Assembly: GCF_000260985.4 (NCBI RefSeq)
Contig: NC_017857.3
Location: forward strand, 1,798,001-1,862,000
DNA from: Methylophaga nitratireducenticrescens
Lineage (GTDB): Bacteria; Pseudomonadota; Gammaproteobacteria; Nitrosococcales; Methylophagaceae
Length of the DNA stretch: 64,000 nucleotides
Reading direction: 5' to 3'
The translations under genes were made by a program, and so were the position numbers. Below are positions 9,309 to 17,050 of this stretch, piece by piece. The notes under the pieces are model-generated. The model saw nothing but the letters and a program-made list of their open reading frames with translations, was not told the origin of the DNA and made no database searches. Positions within the stretch are counted from its first letter, which is position 1. Every line of letters starts with the position of its first letter.

Positions 9309-10181
9309 TTATAATTTATTCAATAATTCTATTAGTTCTGTTTTTTTATCATCACTGAGTTTTCCTAAAGGTTTTCGTGGCTCTCCTACAGCTTGACCAA
9401 AATAATTTAAACCTGCTTTAACGACGGAAGATAAGCCATTATTGACCATAAATTCAAACAACAACCGATATTTTTCAAATAGCTGTATAGCTTCAATTTT
9501 GTTTCCATTTTTAACAAGTTTATAAATGGATTTTGCTTTATTGCCAATTAAGCTGGGCGATACAGTACACCAACCGTCTGCACCTGCTAATAAAGCTTCT
9601 ACAGCGATAAAGTTGCAACCACAAAGAACGTTGGCTTTGCCATTAAGTGCTTTAATTAAATGGTCAACCTTTTCAACACTGCTACTACTTTCTTTGATCA
9701 TGACGATGGAAGGGATTTGTTCGACTAATTTACAAAGTAATTCGATGGAAATGTCTGTTCCGGTTACTGCAGGATTGTTGTAGACCATTATTGGTATAAT
9801 CAATGATTCTGAAATAGCTCGATAATGCTCAATTAACTCATCATCTGAAGCGTAATTCAGTGCAGGGCTAATCATGAGAACATCTGCACCTTGAGATTGA
9901 GCAAACTCTGCCATAACAGTACTTTCCTGAGGTGTCGACTCACAAATGCCTACCACAACGGGCACTCGTGACTTCACACAATCAACAGCCAGGGAAATAG
10001 CCAGTTTTTTTTCATCATTTGTCAGGGATGAACATTCGCCAGCACAGCCAAGAATAGCAATTGCATCCGCACCATCATGTATTAATTCATTGATGATAAT
10101 TGACATTTTTACAACATCAAGGTTACCAAGAGCGTTGTAAGGGGTAATAACATAGCTGATAACTCCGGAGAGTTTTTTCAT
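9309..10181 (-). CDS. Dihydrodipicolinate synthase family aldolase/lyase
   Basis: Class I aldolase-fold enzyme of the DapA/NanA superfamily, 290 aa. The Schiff-base Lys is 163 (VMIKESSS) and the catalytic Tyr is 134 (MVYNNPAVTG). The pyruvate-carboxylate loop reads GCAGECSSL in place of the DapA GTTGE(S/A) motif, so this is probably not the lysine-pathway enzyme. Likely substrates are a 2-keto acid aldol or sugar acid. It is the first gene of a run with the two-component pair and is divergent from a LysR regulator, which probably controls it through the site at 10305-10321. Confidence 0.83.
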   Translation of the reverse strand: MKKLSGVISYVITPYNALGNLDVVKMSIIINELIHDGADAIAILGCAGECSSLTNDEKKLAISLAVDCVKSRVPVVVGICESTPQESTVMAEFAQSQGADVLMISPALNYASDDELIEHYRAISESLIIPIMVYNNPAVTGTDISIELLCKLVEQIPSIVMIKESSSSVEKVDHLIKALNGKANVLCGCNFIAVEALLAGADGWCTVSPSLIGNKAKSIYKLVKNGNKIEAIQLFEKYRLLFEFMVNNGLSSVVKAGLNYFGQAVGEPRKPLGKLSDDKKTELIELLNKL

Positions 10182-10295
10182 CTTTCGTACCTATTCTGTA
10201 TAAAAGCAAAGCCTTACGCTGAGTTCTGACGGGATGTTTTTCCCGATGAGGTATATGCTTACATATCTAAACAGAAAATAATAAGTGTAAATTTC

Positions 10296-10321
10296 TATCA
10301 TAATGATAACATTTAGTTATC
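10296..10321. promoter_or_regulatory. LysR-type operator candidate
   Basis: GATAAC-ATTTA-GTTATC (10305-10321) is a perfect dyad with the T-N11-A form of LysR recognition boxes. It overlaps a second palindrome, TATCATAATGATA (10296-10308). Both lie in the 242-base gap between the divergent aldolase and lysR genes, about 100 bases from each start, as expected for a shared autoregulated promoter. Confidence 0.6.
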
Positions 10322-10423
10322 AATTAAAAATGTTGAATTGAATATCCTTATCGATCTTCAAATTTAGCCGGTTAAACGTCATATTGCTGTTTATTTGTGA
10401 TCTTTGTTATGTAAGAGTTGGTT

Positions 10424-11326
10424 ATGGAATTACGCCATTTGAGGTATTTTAAAATCGTTGCTGAATTACAGCATTTTCACAATGCAGCTAAAGTGTTATG
10501 TATCACACAACCTGCTTTATCAAATCAGATCAAACAGTTAGAAGAAGAACTTGGTACAAAGCTGTTTAACAGAGTAGGTCGAAGGGTACTGCTCTCAGAG
10601 AGTGGTGAAGCTGTGCTCTCCGCAGCTAATCAAATTCTGAGCGAGGTTGCAGAACTCACTAATGCCGTTACCAATATCGAAAAAGGTAATTCCGGTACTA
10701 TAAAAGTCGGAGTTTTGCAGTCAATTAATGCGTTGTATATCCGGAAGATAGTCACTGAGTTTGATCGCCAGCACTCCGGTATATCTTTAAATATTATGGA
10801 ACTTCCCAATATTGAAATTGAACATGGAGTAGCAAATGGAACGCTTGATATTGGAATAGGGTTTTTGTTGAGACAAAATTATCAGAATTTACTGTTCGAA
10901 AAGCTTTTTGATGAAAATTGGAAGTTAGTTTTGTCATCACAAAGCGCGCACTATGCAGAAGACATTATGATGGGAAAAAAACATCCACTTAAAGCCGTTT
11001 TACTGCCTAGAGAATTCGAAACAAGGGCAATAGTGGATGCTTATTTTGTAACCAATAAAATTCAACATTCGAATATAACCGAAGTGAATAGCATTGCGTT
11101 TATACTTGAATTAATTGAAGCAGGCAGTTCGTTTAGTATACTTCCAGCAATATTTACAGAAATGAATTTAGGCACAAAACTTGTTGCCATTGATCTTGAG
11201 CCTGCGATACCACCGCGCACAATTGGTTTATTCATGGACAAAGACAAGCTTCAAAAAATATCTGTAAATAATTTTAGTTCTCTAATAAGAAACTTTCTTA
11301 AAGACAAATCTTTTACCATGCCATAA
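10424..11326 (+). CDS. LysR family transcriptional regulator
   Basis: Typical 300-aa LysR protein. The winged helix-turn-helix is at about 1-60 (MELRHLRYFKIVAEL, NAAKVLCITQPALSNQIKQL, LFNRVGRRVLLSESG) and the periplasmic-binding-like effector domain follows from about 90. The ATG at 10424 is preferred over a TTG at 10418. Divergent from the DapA-family gene; regulation of that gene is inferred from position and the dyad between them. Confidence 0.9.
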   Translation: MELRHLRYFKIVAELQHFHNAAKVLCITQPALSNQIKQLEEELGTKLFNRVGRRVLLSESGEAVLSAANQILSEVAELTNAVTNIEKGNSGTIKVGVLQSINALYIRKIVTEFDRQHSGISLNIMELPNIEIEHGVANGTLDIGIGFLLRQNYQNLLFEKLFDENWKLVLSSQSAHYAEDIMMGKKHPLKAVLLPREFETRAIVDAYFVTNKIQHSNITEVNSIAFILELIEAGSSFSILPAIFTEMNLGTKLVAIDLEPAIPPRTIGLFMDKDKLQKISVNNFSSLIRNFLKDKSFTMP

Positions 11327-11477
11327 AGACATTATGCATTTACGTCAGATATCAAGACAGTTTACAAAAATGCACAAAATGGGGCTCGGCAGGTACGTTG
11401 TGCCATCATATGCTCAATCAACGCAACATGAAAAACCTTTGCGTTTTGGTTAAAAATTATTGAAATCAAGGATTTAA

Positions 11478-12692
11478 ATGATGACGAAACAAAACCTACT
11501 AACGGAAAATGAAAAAGCCATTGTGCCCTTATTTCGCCAGGCATTTAGACCACTTTTTTTGTTTGGGGCGTTTTTTAGTGTGATTGCCATATTGCTGTGG
11601 GGCTTAACCATATCCGGTCATATTAATAATCTCAACTTTGTTGGCAACCAACTGTTTTGGCATAGCCACGAAATGATCTTCGGGTTTGTCACAGCGATAG
11701 TAATCGGATTTTTATTAACCGCTGTCCAGAATTGGACGGGGCAGCGAGCGCCGCACGGCAGGACACTGATATTCATTGTTATGTTATGGCTGATGGGAAG
11801 GCTTGCCATGCTCTTTGGGGCCGATTTATCGATATGGCTGGTAATTGGGATTGATTTAAGTTTTTTACCCGTTTGCGCATATTTATTAGCGAAGCCCATC
11901 GTGCGAGCCAAACAAACTAAAAACCTTTTTTTCATTCCGGTGTTGTTATTACTCACGATATGTAATGCGTTTATGTATATAGGGCTGATGGTGGAACGCC
12001 CGGATATTCAACAAACAGGCAGTCTTAGCGCTGTTTTACTTATCACCTTATTGATGACAGTGATTGGTGGCCGGGTTATTCCTATGTTTACCGCAAACGG
12101 AACTCAGACATCCAAAGTTAACAATATTTTATGGTTGGATATAAGCGCTCTTATAAGTGTTTGGCTATTGTTTGCCTTACATTTTTTTATGCTCACATCC
12201 TTCCTTCCCTCTAGCATTCTGAGTGTGTTGTTCGCCATTTCAGCAATATTAGTCTTTATTCGTGGATTTAGATGGAAGATTTGGATCACCTTGCGAGTAC
12301 CATTGTTATGGTCTTTGCACATCGGTTATTGGTTTATTCCATTAGGGTTGATGATGTTTTCTGCACATTATGCAGGTCTTGATATTCCTTATAGTGTTGC
12401 CTTACATGCATTAACAGCTGGCGCAATGGGGTCAATGATACTCAGTATGATGTCCCGCGTATCATTGGGTCATAGCGGCAGATCCTTAACCCCTAAACGT
12501 CTAATGTCATTGGCATTTATGTTGATAATTGTCGTTGGGTTCATTCGAACATTATTGATTTGGCTGTTACCTGCACAATTATCTTTATGGTTATGGGTTA
12601 GCATCCTTGCTTGGGCTGCGGCTTATACCCTGTATACCATCATTTACTTTCCGGTATTAACCACCCCCAGACCCGATGGACGACCAGGCTAA
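11478..12692 (+). CDS. nnrS: NnrS family protein
   Basis: Polytopic inner-membrane haem-copper protein linked to the nitric oxide response. It has about 12 hydrophobic segments and NnrS hallmarks: FRPLFLFGAFF near the N-terminus, WHSHEMIFGFVTA with candidate haem/copper His ligands, AVQNWTG, and the C-terminal LHALTAGAMGSMILSMMSR. Length 404 aa fits the family. AGGA lies just upstream of the ATG at 11478. No NO reductase or Fnr/NnrR gene is in the window, so it is a lone member here. Confidence 0.9.
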   Translation: MMTKQNLLTENEKAIVPLFRQAFRPLFLFGAFFSVIAILLWGLTISGHINNLNFVGNQLFWHSHEMIFGFVTAIVIGFLLTAVQNWTGQRAPHGRTLIFIVMLWLMGRLAMLFGADLSIWLVIGIDLSFLPVCAYLLAKPIVRAKQTKNLFFIPVLLLLTICNAFMYIGLMVERPDIQQTGSLSAVLLITLLMTVIGGRVIPMFTANGTQTSKVNNILWLDISALISVWLLFALHFFMLTSFLPSSILSVLFAISAILVFIRGFRWKIWITLRVPLLWSLHIGYWFIPLGLMMFSAHYAGLDIPYSVALHALTAGAMGSMILSMMSRVSLGHSGRSLTPKRLMSLAFMLIIVVGFIRTLLIWLLPAQLSLWLWVSILAWAAAYTLYTIIYFPVLTTPRPDGRPG

Positions 12693-12715
12693 ACGGCATT
12701 GCGACACCATTGTTA

Positions 12716-13024
12716 TTATTTACGCCAATAATCGTTGGCAATAGCTATCGTTTTGAATTCTATTGCCACAAGCTCAGCAGCATCTATTAGAAGTGCAGGA
12801 TCTTCAGCATATTTGGCTCTCACACGATGTTTTGCTGCAGCGTCAGTTTGAATTGTTCCAATCGTTTTACGCACTAATTTAATGGCTAACTGACGGCCTT
12901 CATACGGTGTTTCCGTGATTAAAGTAGGAACATAGTTATCATCAGCGGCCATTTCATTGGCAGACAGAGTAACAGGCATTAAAAATGGCAGTGTCATCAA
13001 GATTATTGAATAAAGTGGTTTCAT
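12716..13024 (-). CDS. Small exported hypothetical protein
   Basis: Not recognised. A 102-aa protein with a signal peptide (about 1-22, ending VTLSANE) and a short helical mature domain with Lys/Arg-rich helices (GRQLAIKLVRKTIGTIQ, AAAKHRVRAKYAEDPALL). No Cys. It is divergent from the OhrR-type regulator and may be its target, as the two share about 100 bases of promoter region. Confidence 0.6.
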   Translation of the reverse strand: MKPLYSIILMTLPFLMPVTLSANEMAADDNYVPTLITETPYEGRQLAIKLVRKTIGTIQTDAAAKHRVRAKYAEDPALLIDAAELVAIEFKTIAIANDYWRK

Positions 13025-13040
13025 TTGAGTTATCCTATTG

Positions 13041-13090
13041 TTCGTTAACGAAATGTACGTACGCTAACAATAATAGCCATAACTAAGTTA
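13041..13090. promoter_or_regulatory. Palindrome cluster in divergent promoter
   Basis: Between the small exported gene and the MarR gene lie TTCGTTAACGAA (13041-13052), GTACGTAC (13055-13062) and TAACTAAGTTA (13080-13090), plus a minus-strand -35-like TTGACT overlapping the last. MarR proteins bind such dyads and usually repress their own gene, so one of these is a plausible operator. Which one is not resolved. Confidence 0.4.
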
Positions 13091-13123
13091 GTCAAGTACC
13101 TAATTTAAGGTTACAGGATACCA

Positions 13124-13540
13124 ATGGGCCCGTTATTACAAGATCAAGTGTGCTTTGCTTTGTACTCAACAAGTGGGGAGGTCACCAAAGCGTATGGAAA
13201 GCTGTTAAAACAGCATCGGCTGACCTATCCACAGTTTGTTGTGATGATGGCATTATGGAAAAATGATGGTGCTTCCCCCACACAGCTTGCCAGCGTAGTT
13301 GGCTTAAGCAAAGCGACATTGTCTCCCATCTTAAAAAAGCTGGAAGCGACCGGATACCTTCTGAGAAAAAGTGTGCCAGATAATGAGAAAACCAAATCCA
13401 TGGTTTTGACCCAAAAGGGACGCGAGTTTGCGGGAGAGGGAGAAGCCATTGCCAAAATGGCATTATGTGCAACTGGCTTGAATGAGACAGAGGTTAACCA
13501 GTTAATAGCTATCTGCAATAAAATCAAAAACAATCTGTAA
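13124..13540 (+). CDS. ohrR: MarR family regulator, OhrR type
   Basis: Winged-helix regulator, 138 aa. The N-terminus DQVCFALYSTS matches OhrR, where this Cys (residue 10 here) is the peroxide-sensing residue; the winged helix follows (YPQFVVMMALW, PTQLASVVGLSKATLSPILKKLE, VPDNEKTKSMVLTQKG). OhrR normally represses the organic hydroperoxide reductase gene ohr, but no ohr is adjacent; the divergent neighbour is a small exported protein. Family call firm, regulon unknown. Confidence 0.82.
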   Translation: MGPLLQDQVCFALYSTSGEVTKAYGKLLKQHRLTYPQFVVMMALWKNDGASPTQLASVVGLSKATLSPILKKLEATGYLLRKSVPDNEKTKSMVLTQKGREFAGEGEAIAKMALCATGLNETEVNQLIAICNKIKNNL

Positions 13541-13686
13541 CTATACTAATCAGCCTTTAGCCGTTCCAATAAATTTGAGTTATACAAACTTAAACTATGT
13601 TCAAGTTGTGACTTAATATCAATAGTGCTGAGGAGATCTTATGAATCAGATTAAACAATTGTTTTAAAGTTTATTAAATGAAAAAA

Positions 13687-13714
13687 CCGGTCAATGATGA
13701 ATTTCATTGACCGG
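13687..13714 (-). terminator. Hairpin with adjacent A/T tract
   Basis: CCGGTCAATGA and TCATTGACCGG form a perfect 11-bp stem with a 6-base loop. AAAAAA lies directly on the left, which gives a U-tract if read on the minus strand. It could terminate leftward transcription coming from the Tn7-like operon, or be bidirectional. Confidence 0.6.
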
Positions 13715-13929
13715 CTATAATTGCTCAAATACATATAAGATACAAAATATGCAGTATAAAGAGTTTTACCTATTATTGGAGGTAAAACCTGTTGAAGACC
13801 CTTTGCAGCTTATGGTTGTGATGACAAAATCTGTCGTGCAACTGATGTAATGACCCTTGGAATCTATATATATCAATGGGTTACATTTTTACTATAGCAT
13901 CTGCTAACCATTGATTTATAAGCAACAGG

Positions 13930-14001
13930 TGACCGTGTACCGATAAAAATAACTGATCAACTGACCGTGAATGGCCCCAAATAACGGATCCGGTGACCGT
14001 G
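13930..14001 (+). repeat. Three TGACCGTG motifs at exact 32-bp spacing
   Basis: TGACCGTG occurs at 13930-13937, 13962-13969 and 13994-14001. The second and third copies also share the upstream AAATAAC-GATC segment. They lie in the 695-base gap (13541-14235) left of tniQ. Candidate TnsB-binding sites of a transposon end, but no matching inverted copy was found upstream of the operon on the right, so the role is unproven. Confidence 0.5.
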
Positions 14002-14235
14002 GATAATGGTAGAGGAGGGTCTAGATTGTTTACTAAGTATGAATTTTTACAGACAGATAATCGTTTTAATGGAATAACTTGATTATAAGATCAGGTTAGA
14101 ATTTTCCGCTTTGAGATGAAGCTAAAAGCAGATACCCCATTTTTTTTGGCTCTGGAACTATTTTTGTTATTGAGAGAGACTCAAATGTGTAAACCTCAGA
14201 ATCGGTTTTTAGTGGAATAATCCGATTTGAAATTA

Positions 14236-16092
14236 TTATTTGAATTTACTACTGTCATTATTTCTGGAGTCAAACCAGCCTTCTGGGAGGCCAACTTTTT
14301 TCTCCATACGCCTTACTGCAAGATTACCAAAGCTTTTTCTTTCCCTAAGCATCATTGACAGGGTACCCTCTGAACCACCAAATTTTCTGGTGAAATCAGT
14401 GATTCCTCCATGTTTATCAATAAGCAAAATTAAATTTTTAACCCTTAAGGAGGAAACATTTTCTTGGTTGTATGATGGTTTTCTTCCTGTTTTAGTGTCA
14501 TAAGAAGCCATTGACTTAATCCTTTGTATATCGAGATCCTTTAATTTCTTTTTCAGATAAATCTTAACCAAAGTATTATCCGGCTGAGGCGTAATACCGA
14601 CAGCAGCAAGTTTTTCGGCAAGGTTTGTCGCATTCTCTCCCAATTCTTCAGCGATACTCCCGATCACAATAAATTTATCTTTAAATCGATCTAGTGAATC
14701 CCTTTTAATCAAAAGTCTTCTACTCCCTGAGGAGTCATGTTCCAGTAAAAAACCATGATTTATCAAATCAACTACTACAGAATGGTAAGTGTGCAATACC
14801 TCGCCAGCCTCTTTTACCGTTAATGCGTCATCAGGTCTGAGCTCTTTCCTTTTAGCCTTTTCAGTATCTATGTTAAGAACATATAGTTGATTGATTAAAT
14901 TTTTTCCTTTGAAGTAGATGGGTAACTTTTCTGAAAGAACGCCATGAACAATTTCTTCAATAGGGTAGTGCTTAATGCTTGTTAGGCTAATTTTCCCATT
15001 ATATGGCTGTGCTTTTTGAATAAGTTTGCCAATCAGCTCATTAACCGAATCAAGATTGACCATTAGAAATTTATGCTGCTTTTTGTCATCACCTGTATCG
15101 TTGAATACTTTGGATGCTATATATTTTTCCTCGATTAGCTTTTTGAGTACAAAGGCAGAAATGCCAGCACTCCTCGCTGTCTCATTGATAGGTGCCCACC
15201 AGACAGAAACTGGTAGTTCGAATGTGCGGTTTTCATTATCAGGAACTGTATTGTTGAATTTCCCCCCAGCAGATAGCGCTCTTTCTTTGATTGCACTCGG
15301 CAGATTTGGTAGGTATTGCCATTTTGCAACAACCTGATTCTGGAAATTTGCAAGAGACTGAGTGAACGTAGGTTCGTCAGAACAATATGGCCATAACCTA
15401 TCGATTAGGTCTCTCATTTCTGAAACAGATTTGAGTTGTGGACTTAGTCTATGATGTGGACGAAGACAATCTGGACTCGTTAAAAGCCATCCAAGCATCA
15501 ATCGATCAAGTAACTTTTCAATTGCATTCACATTATCAATTTTGTCCATAAGTGCTTCTGTGCATTCTAACTCTTGTTCTGAAGCAATAATTTTATTTGC
15601 TGGCTTATGACATACTAAACAGAACCTGGATAGCATATGAGCGGTTGAGTATGTCGTCCCACAAGCATGGCAGCTATCCACTAATTGACATTGATGTTCT
15701 GGACACGCAGTTACAAACGAAATCAACCAAGCTCTTTGATGGGGACGACCTTCTCTGACACATGATGGGCAAAATCGCCAGCTGTTAAATGAGATATAGT
15801 CGTCCGAGACTGTACCAGGCATCGGACTTCGAAGTGTTAGAGCAGCTTGTTTTACTCGAAGAGGTTCTTCACCAGTAAAACTTGCCAGTGCCTCTATGTT
15901 GACATTACCTTTTGCCAGCATACGCATATGATTTTTTGTTAAACCATTTCCGCTTGTTTCCATACCGAAATAATTAGCAATTGAAAACATGCTGGCGTAT
16001 GAATTTACATGCGTTGCACGTGATAATAGGCCAGGCAGTGATTCACCCTCCAACAGCAAACACTGCACTGGCAAGTGATATTTATTTTCCAA
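14236..16092 (-). CDS. tniQ: TniQ/TnsD family target-selection protein with C-terminal HTH
   Basis: Target-selector protein of Tn7-like transposition. The N-terminal TniQ domain has LPGLLSRATHVN and a zinc-binding set Cys108, Cys111, Cys130, His133, Cys141, Cys144 (CPSC ... CPEH ... CHAC). At 618 aa it is longer than minimal TniQ proteins and in the TnsD range. The last 70 residues look like a cI/LexA-like helix-turn-helix (GGITDFTRKFGGSEGTLSMM, RRMEKKVGLPEGWFD), which may help recognise the insertion site (inference). The start overlaps the end of tnsC by 11 bases. Confidence 0.85.
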   Translation of the reverse strand: MENKYHLPVQCLLLEGESLPGLLSRATHVNSYASMFSIANYFGMETSGNGLTKNHMRMLAKGNVNIEALASFTGEEPLRVKQAALTLRSPMPGTVSDDYISFNSWRFCPSCVREGRPHQRAWLISFVTACPEHQCQLVDSCHACGTTYSTAHMLSRFCLVCHKPANKIIASEQELECTEALMDKIDNVNAIEKLLDRLMLGWLLTSPDCLRPHHRLSPQLKSVSEMRDLIDRLWPYCSDEPTFTQSLANFQNQVVAKWQYLPNLPSAIKERALSAGGKFNNTVPDNENRTFELPVSVWWAPINETARSAGISAFVLKKLIEEKYIASKVFNDTGDDKKQHKFLMVNLDSVNELIGKLIQKAQPYNGKISLTSIKHYPIEEIVHGVLSEKLPIYFKGKNLINQLYVLNIDTEKAKRKELRPDDALTVKEAGEVLHTYHSVVVDLINHGFLLEHDSSGSRRLLIKRDSLDRFKDKFIVIGSIAEELGENATNLAEKLAAVGITPQPDNTLVKIYLKKKLKDLDIQRIKSMASYDTKTGRKPSYNQENVSSLRVKNLILLIDKHGGITDFTRKFGGSEGTLSMMLRERKSFGNLAVRRMEKKVGLPEGWFDSRNNDSSKFK

Positions 16093-17041
16093 AAATCTCT
16101 CCCATGCCTCTGGCTGTTGGGGCCAGTGTTCGTTTCGTCTCTAAATTTACAGAGAAGTTCAACACCTTCTCTAAGCTCACATCAAAAGCATCAGTCAGCC
16201 CATCTTGGCTATCAATTTGTTTAATTGTGGCACTATGAAGATGCTCAGCAGTTATCGTCTCACTTCCTGACTTAAGCGCATTATTGATCGCCGTTGTGAG
16301 AATGAGAACCAAAGGGCGCATCGCACCTGATGTGGCCGCATAACATCTGTCTTCAAAATCAGGACATTCAACTTGGATCCCATGTTGGCCTATTGTTTGG
16401 ACATATTTGAGGGTAACTGCTCGCCATGACGATCTGTCCTTCGGATAGAGAAAATGACTAAGATAATAGTGAGTTTGGAATCGGCTTCGAATTTGTTCAT
16501 CGGCATTCCACAAAACCATCACCGAACTCATTCCAGACAAAACAAATGAAACGCCCGTCTCGTCCAGTATTTTAAAGGCATTCAGAATGTTATCGATGAC
16601 TTTTTGGGAGGGGTTACCACCAGGGATTAAATGTTGAATTTCATCAATGATTATCAAACGACACTTTCTCTCTGAAATTGTCGCAATTAACCTTCGTTCT
16701 AAATCTTTTGTTGTAGAACGCCTCGCAAGTGGGTCTCCAAACCCTACCAGTAATTCAGAAAACATGCCTTTCACAGTAGAACCAGAGGTTAACTGGGTTC
16801 TTATCACAGCGTCCTCGCCATAAAGTTTTGTGCCATGCTTCAATAAAGCTTTGGTTAAAGTTGTTTTACCCACACCGCTGTTACCATGAACAATCATGCC
16901 ACTTCCAGGCATCCCTTCATCTTTCAGTGTCATCAAGCTCATGCCGCGATCAAAAGCTTTCTGAAAATTACCATGCGGGATACATCTTGAGAGGATCGCT
17001 TCATTTAACGTTTTGATTTTTTCATTATTGTTTACAGTCAT
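16082..17041 (-). CDS. tnsC: TnsC/TniB family AAA+ transposition ATPase
   Basis: AAA+ ATPase that links the target-bound TniQ protein to the transposase. Walker A is GNSGVGKT (53-60), Walker B LIIIDEIQH (about 129-137), followed by a sensor region VLSGMSS. Length 319 aa is that of the shorter TniB-like class rather than Tn7 TnsC (over 500 aa). Third gene of the operon, 9 bases after tnsB and overlapping tniQ. Confidence 0.9.
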   Translation of the reverse strand: MTVNNNEKIKTLNEAILSRCIPHGNFQKAFDRGMSLMTLKDEGMPGSGMIVHGNSGVGKTTLTKALLKHGTKLYGEDAVIRTQLTSGSTVKGMFSELLVGFGDPLARRSTTKDLERRLIATISERKCRLIIIDEIQHLIPGGNPSQKVIDNILNAFKILDETGVSFVLSGMSSVMVLWNADEQIRSRFQTHYYLSHFLYPKDRSSWRAVTLKYVQTIGQHGIQVECPDFEDRCYAATSGAMRPLVLILTTAINNALKSGSETITAEHLHSATIKQIDSQDGLTDAFDVSLEKVLNFSVNLETKRTLAPTARGMGEIFGK

Positions 17042-17050
17042 AATTTTTCC

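Noticed and set aside
13930-14001. Possible CRISPR array from the regular 32-bp spacing
   Set aside because: Only 8 bases are fully conserved and just three copies exist; there are no cas genes and no repeat/spacer contrast.
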